From Myxococcales bacterium (GTDB lineage: Bacteria; Myxococcota_A; UBA9160; UBA4427), in the NCBI GenBank assembly GCA_012959805.1, contig DUCN01000098.1, positions 443,646 through 507,645 of the forward strand: DNA of 64,000 bases, in the 5' to 3' direction. Made by a program: the position numbers and the translations under genes. The notes beneath the pieces were generated by a model. It was not told where the DNA came from. It saw nothing but the letters and a program-made list of their open reading frames with translations, and did not search any database. Below, piece after piece: positions 44,600 to 53,087 of the stretch. The number at the start of each line of letters is the position of its first letter. Position 1 is the first letter of the stretch.

Positions 44600-44807
44600 G
44601 GCGAGAGCCCTGAAGACATGGGCCTAGCCTAGCCCAAGGCCAATTCCTCAGCCCAGGTCCAGACCCGGACCCAAGCCCAAACCACAGTGGCCTGGCTACA
44701 TGCGTATTGGGCTGGTCGGCGTGGGCGTGAAGTCATACGATCACGGGCTTCGATTTCCATCTACGGGATTCGCTTGGTGATCCAACGAATCGATTTAATT
44801 CTCCCCA

Positions 44808-46178
44808 ATGCAGTTGGAGTCAACCTTGTCAGATCAAACCACGGACGCCTCGAAGGACGATTCGGAACCGCTTCCGCGAGACCGGTCCGCGAGTCTCGCA
44901 TCGACGATCCGTGGACCGATTCGCGTGACTGGATTGTCCTCCGGAGGCGAGGGAGTCGGTCGAATGGCCGACGGACGAGTGGTCTTCGTTGAAGGCGGAG
45001 TGCCCGGTGACCTTGTCGAACTCGACGAGGGGACGATCCACAAGAAGCTGGCGCGTGCGAAAATCGGGAATCTACTCGAGCCGAGTCCCGATCGCGTCGA
45101 ACCGCGCTGTGCACATTTCGGTCGCTGTGGGGGATGTCTCTGGCAACAGATTGATTATGCCGCTCAGCTCCGTGCGAAGGCGGCCATGGTGACCGACGCG
45201 CTCGAGCGAATTGGAGGTTTCGCACCGATTCGCAATCTCGAGGTCATCGCCTCTCCCGACCCCTATGCGTACCGGGCAAGGGCGCGATTTGTCGAATCCG
45301 ACGGCGGCGTTGGCTATCGGATTCGGGGATCGCGGGAAGTGGAAAAGATCGACCAATGTCCGGTCCTGATCCCGACAGCGCAGGAAGGGTTAGGTCAACT
45401 TTCTCGGTCCGTTGCGGATGCGAGTATGCGCCTCAAGGATTCGAACAACGATGTTGCGGAGGCGCAGCCTTCGAAGTCCGCGCGAAAGGCGCGGCGCAGT
45501 ATGGAATGGATTCTGTCTGCGGGAAAGCGCGACCCCGCGATCATTCAAAAGGTCGTTGGTCGTCGTGAACCGAAGGGGAAGATTGATTCGATTCAGATCG
45601 AAGTTCTCGGGGAGTCACTGCGCGTCAGCTCGGTGAGTTTCATGCAGGGGAACGCACTGCTCTGGGATAGCTTGGCCGAGACCGTATGTCGTCTGGCCGA
45701 TGCAGTGGCGGAATCGAAGAAACCGAAACGCTTCGTGGAACTCTACGCGGGCATCGGTTTCCTCACGATCCCGCTGGCCCGTCGTGGCTACTCGGGTATT
45801 GCGATCGAGAGTGATCGATCTGCCGTTTCGGATCTCAGCTTCAATCTCGACAAGAACGGACTCGCAAAGGAAGTCAAAGTCATTAGGGGCCGCGTCGAAG
45901 CACGCCGTGACCTCGCAAAGCATTTCGGATTCGCAGACTTGTTAGTCGTCGACCCACCCCGCGCCGGCCTCGACAAAAACGTCCGAGAAGCCATCGCCTC
46001 CAACGGCCCCGGCGGGCTCATTTATGTCTCCTGCGATCCCGCGACCCTCGCCCGAGACTTGAAGCCCCTCATCGCTGCCGGCTACCAACTCACCGCAATC
46101 CGCGCCCTGGACCTCTTCCCCCAAACCCCCCACATCGAAACCATCACCCACCTCACCCGAACCTCTGTCGCGAAATAA
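44808..46178 (+). CDS. rlmD: RumA/RlmD-type rRNA (uracil-5-)-methyltransferase
   Basis: This 456-residue SAM-dependent enzyme probably makes m5U in 23S rRNA. It carries a TRAM domain (IRVTGLSSGGEGVGRMADGRVVFVEGGVPGD), Fe-S cysteines in CAHFGRCGGCLWQQIDY plus IDQCPVL, and SAM motif I in ELYAGIGFLTIPLARRG. The catalytic cysteine is in LIYVSCDPATLARDL, and VVDPPRAGL is present. The first 30 residues are a variable acidic tail. The 3' 230 nt (from about 45950) switch abruptly to C-ending codons unlike the rest. ATG at 44808. U1939 versus U747 specificity is not decidable here. Confidence 0.9.
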   Translation: MQLESTLSDQTTDASKDDSEPLPRDRSASLASTIRGPIRVTGLSSGGEGVGRMADGRVVFVEGGVPGDLVELDEGTIHKKLARAKIGNLLEPSPDRVEPRCAHFGRCGGCLWQQIDYAAQLRAKAAMVTDALERIGGFAPIRNLEVIASPDPYAYRARARFVESDGGVGYRIRGSREVEKIDQCPVLIPTAQEGLGQLSRSVADASMRLKDSNNDVAEAQPSKSARKARRSMEWILSAGKRDPAIIQKVVGRREPKGKIDSIQIEVLGESLRVSSVSFMQGNALLWDSLAETVCRLADAVAESKKPKRFVELYAGIGFLTIPLARRGYSGIAIESDRSAVSDLSFNLDKNGLAKEVKVIRGRVEARRDLAKHFGFADLLVVDPPRAGLDKNVREAIASNGPGGLIYVSCDPATLARDLKPLIAAGYQLTAIRALDLFPQTPHIETITHLTRTSVAK

Positions 46179-46382
46179 CCCGTCGTCGCAGGTCTCGAAG
46201 TCACGAGAACTCCAAGCCAGCAATTCGCGCTGGTTTGCCAGCGCTTTCGAAAGTTCGTGAAGGTAGACGCGTGGATTTCGCGCTCATCGAGGGGAGGAAG
46301 CGCAGCTTCCGAGTGAAGCGCAGCTGTGGTCACCCGCAGCGGGTTTTCACAACGAACAGTGAACGCGCGAAAGACACATACC

Positions 46383-47024
46383 TTAGGGTTCGATGAGGCC
46401 GTGCCTTAGGGCGTATCGGACTAGCTCTGTGGCTTTGCGAACGTTGAGCTTCCGCATCAAACTCGTTCGATGCGCCTCGACCGTTTTCGTGCTGATCGAG
46501 AGTTCGACCGCAACTTCTTTGGCCGAGAGACCATCCGCAATGAGATGGAGAACTTCTCGCTCTCGCGCGGAGAGGAGTGAAAACGGCCCTTCTGATTCAG
46601 GTCTGGGTGCGCGGAGCTGTTCAACGATTTCTTTTGCGACAGCGGGGCTGAAATAGCTTCCGCCATTCATCACCTCTCGCACAGCGGTGACGATTTCCGT
46701 CGCCGGTCCGTTCTTGAGAACGTAACCATCGGCGCCTAGGGAGACCGCACTTTGGATGAAGGGCGGATCGCTGTGAACGGACAGGAGGATGACCTTGGTT
46801 CGTGCGTGTTCGGACCGAATATGATCGAGAGTTTCGAGCCCGCCTAGCTTCGGCATCGTGATGTCGAGTACGACGACATCCGGATCGGAACTCGCGACTT
46901 GACGGAGCACTTCGCGTCCGTCCGCTGCCTCGCCGCATACGTTGAAGTCGGGTTCGGCTTCGAGCAGCCGACGCAAGCCCTCTCGAACTATCCCATGGTC
47001 ATCTGCGACGACGATCGAAATCAT
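46383..47024 (-). CDS. NarL/FixJ-type response regulator
   Basis: This is a 213-residue two-component regulator. The receiver domain has the acidic pair in IVVADDHGIVREGL, the phospho-acceptor Asp in PDVVVLDITMPKLGG, the switch Ser in VILLSVHSD and Lys in GYVLKNG. A LuxR-type HTH follows (LLSAREREVLHLIADGLSAKEVAVELSISTKTVEAHRTSLMRKL), which binds promoter DNA. The frame opens 71 residues earlier, but MISIVVADD at ATG 47024 is the receiver start. No kinase adjoins; the membrane kinase at 3.8 kb or one outside could pair with it. Confidence 0.93.
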   Translation of the reverse strand: MISIVVADDHGIVREGLRRLLEAEPDFNVCGEAADGREVLRQVASSDPDVVVLDITMPKLGGLETLDHIRSEHARTKVILLSVHSDPPFIQSAVSLGADGYVLKNGPATEIVTAVREVMNGGSYFSPAVAKEIVEQLRAPRPESEGPFSLLSAREREVLHLIADGLSAKEVAVELSISTKTVEAHRTSLMRKLNVRKATELVRYALRHGLIEP

Positions 47025-47088
47025 GCAACGACAATACCTGTTGCTTGGATTTGATTCAATCGGATCGTCGGCCTCTTCGTTCTCGAGG

Positions 47089-48072
47089 ATGACAGTCGTT
47101 CTCAGGAAGACTAAAATCCGATCTGTGCAGGCCAAAGGTCCCAGGGTGCGCAAATTGAAGTCTGCGTCCGAACTCCAAGAGAGTTCGCAGGATTCGCGCG
47201 TCTCCCGGGAGAAAGTACGGGAGAAGTCGCCGGACACGACCCGCCAGAGTCAGCGAACGCAGTCCCTCGAGAGGGCACAGTCCGGCACTCGGAACGGAGC
47301 AGCCAAGTCCCAGTCCCCGCGGAAGGGGAAGCGACGGCCGGGGCTGTCCGGCCAATTCATCTTGTACGTCGAAGGCGCGCGGGATCGCGAAATTCTTGGC
47401 TGCTGGGCGCGCCGACTTGATGTTGGGCTCGCGCGCTACATCGAAAAGAATACGGTGATTCTGGGTGGGCGCCGACCGGCCCGCGCGATTTCGGATTTTC
47501 GAAAACGTGGCGGCGTTGACGCAGGCTTTTCCGGATTGATTGTGCTCGATCGAGATGATCACCCACATGCGGCGAGCGGTTCAGTTACGCCTGCTGAGAA
47601 TGGAGATGCTAGTTCGTTGTCGACGGGCAGCGCGAGGGTTGAGGATGGGACGGCGGAAGCTGGGCTCGAACTCTTCGTCTGGGGTCTGCGTCATATTGAG
47701 AGCTACCTCCTGGTGCCTGCGGCGATCCGTCGCATGCTCGGCCTCGGCGCAGATGATCGTCGTGTCGAACGTTCGATCGATGAGAGTGCGGTCATTTACA
47801 ACGGGGGACTGCGGACGTCGGGTACGCCGGCCGCACAACACACCGCACAACACACCACACTCCACGCGAAGCGGATTCTCGGTTCGGGGGGCGCGCTTTC
47901 CGAGGCATTGGGAACGGAGCTTCGCGTAGGAGAGATCGCACGAGCGATGCGCTTGGATGAACTCCATGGTGATGTGCACCGGCTCTTTGATCGAATCGGA
48001 AGGCTTTCGGGTCTTTCGGTGAAAGGACCAGAGGTTGTGATTCGCTCCCGAGCGGGATTTCCGCGCAAGTGA
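47089..48072 (+). CDS. TOPRIM-like (OLD/DUF4435-type) protein of unknown role
   Basis: This 327-residue protein has a basic, disordered N-terminal third (Lys/Arg/Ser/Gln-rich to about residue 80) and a TOPRIM-like core. The core has FILYVEGARDREILGCWARRL with the catalytic Glu of the first motif, FSGLIVLDRDDHPH with the DxD-type metal site, and LFVWGLRHIESYLLVPAAI, an RHxE-NYLL motif like OLD-family and DUF4435 nucleases. No ATPase or primase domain accompanies it. The start is uncertain: ATG 47089 or ATG 47023 (which would overlap the divergent regulator). Possible roles are nuclease or defence protein; I do not claim one. Confidence 0.65.
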   Translation: MTVVLRKTKIRSVQAKGPRVRKLKSASELQESSQDSRVSREKVREKSPDTTRQSQRTQSLERAQSGTRNGAAKSQSPRKGKRRPGLSGQFILYVEGARDREILGCWARRLDVGLARYIEKNTVILGGRRPARAISDFRKRGGVDAGFSGLIVLDRDDHPHAASGSVTPAENGDASSLSTGSARVEDGTAEAGLELFVWGLRHIESYLLVPAAIRRMLGLGADDRRVERSIDESAVIYNGGLRTSGTPAAQHTAQHTTLHAKRILGSGGALSEALGTELRVGEIARAMRLDELHGDVHRLFDRIGRLSGLSVKGPEVVIRSRAGFPRK

Positions 48073-48088
48073 TCCAGGGCGCGATGGC

Positions 48089-49141
48089 TCAGGGATCGAG
48101 GGCGTCGCGCAGGATCGGTCGCCGCACGGATTCGGCGCTTTGTGGGTGCTTGCGAAGATCGCTGAGCAGCGTCAGCGCACGCTTCAGGAAGAGCACTCCG
48201 ATGAGCACATGCATCACCAGGAAAATCACGTTTGTCCAGAGGGCGAATGCATAGAGCGTGGGCTCATCTCCGTAGCCATGGAAGACGTTCGCCCAGACGA
48301 TCTCGCGGGTTCCAAAATTTCCGAATGACGGAAGTAGCATCAAGAGATAGAGAACCGGGATGCCGGCAGACAGCGCGATCCAATCGATCGGATTGCCAAA
48401 CGCGCGGGTCGCGGCACCCTGGATGAAAATGTCGGCGACGGCGAAGGCCGCGAAGACCCAGAAATAGGGCATTAGATCGCGGAGCTTGACCCGGTCTTCC
48501 AGCCAGTCGAGTCGCAGAAAAGTGGTCAGTCGATCGACGGCGCCGAGGGATCGTGCGATGGCGAAGATCGCGACCAGCATCCAGCCAAATGCCACCGCGC
48601 TGCCCATGACTCCGGACTGAACGAGATCCGTCGGGACGAAGGCGAGGGCGAGTGTGCCCTGTAGGAGAAGCACGAGAAAATGCGCCACGAAGGGCAGGGT
48701 CGTGACGGCCACCACCGACTGAAGAGGCACTCCGCAGAGTCGCCAGATCCCGAGAAAGAACGCCGCGTCGGAAACCGAATTGTTCAGCGCTCGCGCGAGT
48801 TCGGCGCCGCCCTTGACTGCAATGATCTCTCGGCGCGGAACCGGTGCGAGGAAGCGCCGGATCATCGAGGCCTGGACGAGGCACCAGACGAGAAAGAAGA
48901 GGATCTTGTCCAGCACCGTGATCGCGATGAAAAGCGGCATATTTGCGCGCTCGGTCGCTTCTGGAATGGATTGCCAGTCGATGGCAAAGCCGAAGACGTA
49001 CACCAACGCTCCACCCGAGATGGCGAGGGGGAGTACATGCCGAGTGAGTATGTTCTTTAGGTGAGTCACGAGTTGGCAGCATAGCCGTTTGACTTCGACC
49101 GGAGTGAAAATCCGGACCCGGATCGTTAGAACAGGGAACAC
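48089..49141 (-). CDS. UPF0104/LPG-synthase-like transmembrane protein
   Basis: This 350-residue protein has about eight TM helices and the pattern of the lysylphosphatidylglycerol-synthase TM domain/UPF0104 family. Marks are EIIAVKGGAELARALNNSVSDAAFFLGIWRL and LMLLPSFGNFGTREIVWANVF. It lacks the cytosolic aminoacyltransferase domain, so it is more likely a flippase-type membrane protein than an enzyme. The frame starts with GTG at 49141; GTG 49069 is an alternative. The substrate is unknown. Confidence 0.75.
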   Translation of the reverse strand: MFPVLTIRVRIFTPVEVKRLCCQLVTHLKNILTRHVLPLAISGGALVYVFGFAIDWQSIPEATERANMPLFIAITVLDKILFFLVWCLVQASMIRRFLAPVPRREIIAVKGGAELARALNNSVSDAAFFLGIWRLCGVPLQSVVAVTTLPFVAHFLVLLLQGTLALAFVPTDLVQSGVMGSAVAFGWMLVAIFAIARSLGAVDRLTTFLRLDWLEDRVKLRDLMPYFWVFAAFAVADIFIQGAATRAFGNPIDWIALSAGIPVLYLLMLLPSFGNFGTREIVWANVFHGYGDEPTLYAFALWTNVIFLVMHVLIGVLFLKRALTLLSDLRKHPQSAESVRRPILRDALDP

Positions 49142-49275
49142 TCCCGCTTGGCCAAGCGGGGGCGGTCGTCCTACCCTCCTTGTTTAGGTACTTCACGTGG
49201 TTGAGTTCGCTTCAAGCGCTTCTTTTCCCGCGACCCTTTTTGTCCCGTCTACGCCCGTTTCCATGAAGGACTGAA

Positions 49276-49833
49276 ATGAACCTCGGTTTTCGCATGCATG
49301 CCGAACGCACCCCTAACCCGAACAGCATCAAATGGGTGCTCGGGCAGTCGGTGGCCGACGATCCTGGCTCGGCCTCTTTTTCGGCGGGCGTGACGCCCGA
49401 GGTGTCGCCTCTGGCAGCGGCCATTTTCGAACAAGTGGGCGTCGAAGGCGTCTATCTCGGTCCCACCTTCATTACGGTCACGAAGACGGCAGGCGTGGAG
49501 TGGACGGATCTGGCTGCGCCGATCGTTGTCGCGATCAAGGCCTGGGTCGCGACGGGTGAATCGGCATTTGGTCCGGCCTACGAGCCTCCGGAGAAGGCAG
49601 ACGATGACGAAGTCACTTCGAAGATTCGAATGATACTCGAACGAGATATTCGCCCCTATGTCGAGGGCGACGGCGGCGAGATCGTCTTTGTCGGGTATCG
49701 AGATGGAATCGTCGAAGTGATGTTACAGGGCGCATGCGCCGGGTGTCCGAGTTCATCCATCACGCTCAAAGTCGGCATCGAAGCTCGTCTCCGAGAAGAG
49801 ATTCCGGAGGTCAAATCCGTCGTTGCGCTCTGA
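49276..49833 (+). CDS. Nfu-type iron-sulfur cluster scaffold/carrier
   Basis: This 185-residue protein combines an Nfu_N domain (MHAERTPNPNSIKWVL ... PLAAAIFEQVGVEGVYLG) with the NifU C-terminal domain (RDIRPYVEGDGGEIVFVGYRDG ... GACAGCPSSSITLK), whose CxxC binds a [4Fe-4S] cluster between two monomers. It delivers clusters to target proteins; this window alone has several (aconitase, CysH, AOR, RlmD). AAGGA lies 5 nt before the ATG. It overlaps the following gene by 11 nt. Confidence 0.93.
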   Translation: MNLGFRMHAERTPNPNSIKWVLGQSVADDPGSASFSAGVTPEVSPLAAAIFEQVGVEGVYLGPTFITVTKTAGVEWTDLAAPIVVAIKAWVATGESAFGPAYEPPEKADDDEVTSKIRMILERDIRPYVEGDGGEIVFVGYRDGIVEVMLQGACAGCPSSSITLKVGIEARLREEIPEVKSVVAL

Positions 49834-51304
49834 TCCGAATTCCCAGATTCGTTCCGGTTCGTGGAATCGGCGCCTTGGTTGGCGTTTTTTTCGTTCCAGA
49901 AATAGCCGTCGAGGTTCCCGACTCACGGTGGCTGGCCGAACCCTACTCTGTCTGGTGATCCTGGTTTTACTGGGAGTCGCTTGGGGGATAAGGCTTGCCT
50001 GGCAGGGGAATCCGGACCTGGGTCTGTCCTTGGTTTCCGCGGCCTCGCCGCCTACGACGTTGGGAGGCGATTGGGTCTCTAAACCTCCGCGATCTCGGGA
50101 GCGATTCTCCCAGGCTCGAAAGCGTGCTGACTCCATCGACCCTTCAGGGGTTCCCCGCCTCGTCGAATGGCTCGCGCCCGGTGATCCATCGCCGATGGGT
50201 CCCACGACTTCGGCTGCCAGCGACCTGGTTCGAGTCGAATACACCCTCGACGAAGAGTTGACCGAGGCCATATTCTCGATCTTCCGGCGCGGTCGTGTTG
50301 AGCGCGGACAGGCCATCGTTCTCGATCCACGCAGCGGTCGTCTTCTCGCCTATGTCTCAACGGATCCGGAAGGACTTCCCCCGGAGCGGACTTATCCGGC
50401 CGCCTCGATCGTCAAGCTCTTGACCGCCGCCGCGCTTCTAGAGGAGGCGCCAGTCGCAGCGGAGCAAACCTGTGTCTATCGCGGAAATAAATACCGCCTG
50501 AGTCCGCGACGGTTGGCGATTCCCAAGAGTGGACACGAAACCACCCTCGCTCGTGCCTTGGCGAGTTCGAACAATCAATGTTTCTCACAGTGGGCGGTTC
50601 ATTCCGTTGGCCAGAATAAGCTCCTGGCCATTTTTCAACGCTTTGGCTGGTTGGCGGCGGCTGCGCCTGGACACGATGCGGGTCGGATCGATGAGATCAA
50701 GACGAAGCTCGACCTGGGGCGCCTGGGCAGCGGACTGGGTGGCGTCCGTGTCAACCCGCTCCACGTGGCGTCCCTCGCCTCGATTCTGACTGATGGCCGA
50801 TGGGTTGAGCCGTGGTGGATCGATCGCGTTGTCGACTCGGGGGGGCGATCGATCCGGATGCCGCGCGGTGAAGAGCCCAGGCAAGTGCTTTCACAAGAGA
50901 TTGCGGACCGTCTGCGCCGGATGATGGTTGGCACGACGGCGTCGGGCACCGCCAAGAGTGCGTTTCGGACCCGGCGTGGTCGGCGTTTGCTCGGCGAGGT
51001 CGATGTCGCCGGGAAGACCGGGAACGTAACGGGAACGGATCCTTACGGGCGGTACGAATGGTTTCTCGGTCTGGCGCCGGCGGAAGATCCGACGATCGCG
51101 GTCGTGGTCCTGCAATTACAGAGTCATCTCTGGTGGTCTCGTTCGAGTGAACTGGCGGCGAAGGTTCTCCGCACGGTCTTTTGCGACGATCAAGGCTGTC
51201 GCGACTCGCTGGCTGATCGCTTGACGGGAGATCTTTCCACCTGGACAGATCCGCTCCTGATTTCGGAACTCGAGCGTCCCCTGTTCATTTCCCGAACGAA
51301 CTGA
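49823..51304 (+). CDS. Penicillin-binding transpeptidase-domain protein
   Basis: This 493-residue protein has one N-terminal TM segment (TLLCLVILVLLGVAWGIRLAW) and a periplasmic penicillin-binding domain. The catalytic triad motifs are SxxK in YPAASIVKLLTAAAL, SxN in LASSNNQCFSQWAV and KTG in VDVAGKTGNVTGTDPYGRYEWFLGLAP. There is no glycosyltransferase or dimerisation domain, so it is a DD-transpeptidase or carboxypeptidase acting on peptidoglycan. TTG start at 49823 inside the nfu 3' end. Confidence 0.85.
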   Translation: MRSDPNSQIRSGSWNRRLGWRFFRSRNSRRGSRLTVAGRTLLCLVILVLLGVAWGIRLAWQGNPDLGLSLVSAASPPTTLGGDWVSKPPRSRERFSQARKRADSIDPSGVPRLVEWLAPGDPSPMGPTTSAASDLVRVEYTLDEELTEAIFSIFRRGRVERGQAIVLDPRSGRLLAYVSTDPEGLPPERTYPAASIVKLLTAAALLEEAPVAAEQTCVYRGNKYRLSPRRLAIPKSGHETTLARALASSNNQCFSQWAVHSVGQNKLLAIFQRFGWLAAAAPGHDAGRIDEIKTKLDLGRLGSGLGGVRVNPLHVASLASILTDGRWVEPWWIDRVVDSGGRSIRMPRGEEPRQVLSQEIADRLRRMMVGTTASGTAKSAFRTRRGRRLLGEVDVAGKTGNVTGTDPYGRYEWFLGLAPAEDPTIAVVVLQLQSHLWWSRSSELAAKVLRTVFCDDQGCRDSLADRLTGDLSTWTDPLLISELERPLFISRTN

Positions 51305-51384
51305 CCCGTCGATCTTTCCGTCGAAAACAGGAATCGCTCGAACCCGCTATAGTCTTTTCTTCCCATCCATGTTCGAAGCCGCAT

Positions 51385-51909
51385 ATGTTGTGCAACAAGA
51401 CGCGATCAAGCGCGTCAAAGGAAACTGGGCGAGTGAGTCAGAGCGGACAACTAGGCGAACCCAGCGGTCGTGTCAGCGCAGCACGTGGACGTGGTGCAAA
51501 ATCCGATAAGTCCGGAAAGTCTGGAAAGTCTGGAAAGTCCAAGGACAACAAATCCAAAGACAAAAAGGCCGCGACGCAATCGACAGGCGCCGGCAAGAGC
51601 GATGGCCCCGAACGACCCGGGGCATCGGGGCATCGGTTTGGTCCGGAGCTGGCCTGTTCGGAATGCGGAATACTCTGGGACATCCATCAGCGCGATCCGA
51701 AGCCGTGCGCGACCAAAGTCGCCAACGATGCCTTCGCCCGCCGGCCCGCAGTGGGTTTCGACGACAATTCCGGGACCGCCGGGACCGCCGGGACCGCCGG
51801 CATCGCTTCGAAGTCCGAAGGGACGGAAGGGCAGGCGGCCACGCCAGTTGGATCCGCTGAGTCACGCGGGTCTTCGGACTCGGCGACGGACTCAACAAAC
51901 AGCGATTGA
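51385..51909 (+). CDS. Low-complexity protein with a CxxC...C motif
   Basis: This 174-residue, mainly disordered protein has a Lys/Ser/Gly repeat (SGKSGKSGKS, residues 42-53) from a 9-nt DNA repeat. A conserved-looking core follows (HRFGPELACSECGILWDIHQRDPKPC, about 83-108) with three cysteines that could bind zinc, then a GTAGTAGTAG repeat and a Ser/Asp tail. ATG at 51385; a GTG at 51433 is possible. It lies between a penicillin-binding protein and the pilin. Function unknown. Confidence 0.5.
   Translation: MLCNKTRSSASKETGRVSQSGQLGEPSGRVSAARGRGAKSDKSGKSGKSGKSKDNKSKDKKAATQSTGAGKSDGPERPGASGHRFGPELACSECGILWDIHQRDPKPCATKVANDAFARRPAVGFDDNSGTAGTAGTAGIASKSEGTEGQAATPVGSAESRGSSDSATDSTNSD
51511..51798 (+). 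repeat. Two 9-nt tandem repeats inside the low-complexity gene
   Basis: TCTGGAAAG-type units occur three times at 51511-51542 (first copy TCCGGAAAG) and GGGACCGCC three times at 51772-51798. Both keep frame and encode SGK and GTA tripeptides. They are expansion-prone minisatellites. Confidence 0.75.
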
Positions 51910-52262
51910 TCGTTGCTGCGTCGAAGCGCATCGCCCAAATGCTTCCCCAAGTACGTACGCAGTATCTTATTCTCAGTGGTTTGCGTGGGCGCCCCAATCG
52001 AGGGCTGGAATGCCTTGAATGGGGCTGCTGGTGGGTTGCCGCATGCATTCCACTCCCCGATGGAGTTCGGTGACACTTTCCGTCGCTGGCCCTGACGGTT
52101 CGCGTCACTTTTCGGCGTAAACGACGTGATGCGGCATTGGCGAAAACCCCCGTTTACCAGTCATTCATAAAAAATACAGGTCTGAATTCAAGTGACCGGC
52201 TGGGTATTTGGCGGCCGGACTTGCCGATGCTAGGTGCCGGGATCTGGGGAAATCTCACGAGC
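51910..52262. other. Intergenic region upstream of the pilin promoter
   Basis: No gene is supported here. The dyad TGACG-GTTCG-CGTCA (52093-52107) lies about 155 nt before the RpoN -24 element, a usual distance for an enhancer bound by an NtrC-family activator such as PilR. The site family is not one I recognise. Confidence 0.4.
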
Positions 52263-52278
52263 TGGCACGAGTGTTGCT
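52263..52278 (+). promoter_or_regulatory. Sigma-54 (RpoN) promoter of the pilin gene
   Basis: TGGCACGAGTGTTGCT matches the RpoN consensus TGGCACG-N4-TTGCW exactly, with the invariant GG (52264-52265) and GC (52276-52277) 10 nt apart. It is about 128 nt before the pilin ATG. Pilin genes in many proteobacteria are RpoN/PilSR controlled. Confidence 0.88.
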
Positions 52279-52405
52279 GTTACAAGTCTTCGGCGGAACA
52301 AGCCCCCCTCCTGGACGGGAGTTCAGGGCGACCGCAGCCAAGGCCTGCATTGGGCAGGCACTCGATCAATCGAGTGACTTACATTCCAAAGGATAGACAA
52401 ACAAG

Positions 52406-52981
52406 ATGAGCAAACTCATTCGCAAGTCCAACAAGGGCTTTACCCTCATTGAGCTCATGATCGTTGTCGCCATCATCGGTATTCTGGCCGCGATCGCGAT
52501 TCCGAACTTCCTCCGCTTCCAGCTGAAGGCCAAGAGCTCCGAAGGCAAGGTCAACATCGCCGCGATCCGCACCGCTGAGGAATCCTACCTCGCCGAGTAC
52601 GGCACCTATGTCGGTGCCGCCGTTTCGCCGCTTGCAATCCCCGGGACTGCGAAGGCAGTCTTTGTGGATACAGGAGCTGCTGGAGCCAACTTCAATGTTC
52701 TTGGTTGGGCGCCCGAAGGTCAGGTCTTCTTCCAGTATGCTGTCGCCGCCGCTGGTGGAACCAACTACACGGTTTCGGCTGCCGCCAACATCGATGGCGC
52801 CGACGCCTCTCAGTTTTGGGGCTATGTCAAGCCGCTCGGAGCAACCGCCGCCGGGATCGCCGGAGTCCACGGAGCGTGCGTTGCGGGGGGAATCTGGGAC
52901 CCGAGCGCTGGCCCCGCAGCCGCGACTGCGCTGAACACCGTTGGACCGTGCGACGGGACCTCGGGCCAGTCGGTCTTCTAA
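52406..52981 (+). CDS. pilA: Type IV pilin (major pilin candidate)
   Basis: This is a 191-residue prepilin. The short basic leader MSKLIRKSNKG is cut by prepilin peptidase before F12, and E16 (Glu5 of the mature protein) is present in GFTLIELMIVVAIIGILAAI. The hydrophobic helix forms the fibre core. The globular part has two cysteines near the end (HGACVAGG and VGPCDGTS) that would form the D-region disulfide loop. High Ala/Gly content and C-ending codons suggest strong expression. It is driven by an RpoN promoter and closed by a terminator. Other pil genes are not in the window. Confidence 0.94.
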   Translation: MSKLIRKSNKGFTLIELMIVVAIIGILAAIAIPNFLRFQLKAKSSEGKVNIAAIRTAEESYLAEYGTYVGAAVSPLAIPGTAKAVFVDTGAAGANFNVLGWAPEGQVFFQYAVAAAGGTNYTVSAAANIDGADASQFWGYVKPLGATAAGIAGVHGACVAGGIWDPSAGPAAATALNTVGPCDGTSGQSVF

Positions 52982-53011
52982 AGACGTACTGTTCGATTGA
53001 TGAGAACGATC

Positions 53012-53050
53012 GAAGGGGTCCGGCGAACTGCCGGGCCCCTTCTTTCGTTT
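53012..53050 (+). terminator. Intrinsic terminator after the pilin gene
   Basis: A 13-bp stem (53012-53024 with 53030-53042, one G-U pair, loop GAACT) is followed by TTTCGTTT. It ends the monocistronic pilin mRNA. Confidence 0.85.
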
Positions 53051-53087
53051 CGGATTGCGGAGGATCAGGCTGCGAACACACCAGGCC

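Noticed and set aside
44600-44807. Low-complexity CCCAAGCC-like stretch upstream of modA as a ModE or Moco riboswitch site
   Set aside because: No ModE dyad and no Moco riboswitch core could be matched; it looks like simple-sequence drift.
46179-46382. Palindromic GGAAGC-GCA-GCTTCC and nearby repeats as a REP or mobile element
   Set aside because: Only one short palindrome; no second copy was noticed elsewhere in the window.
48264-49196. 310-residue minus-strand frame
   Set aside because: Out-of-frame shadow of the UPF0104 membrane protein, Arg-rich with no domain.
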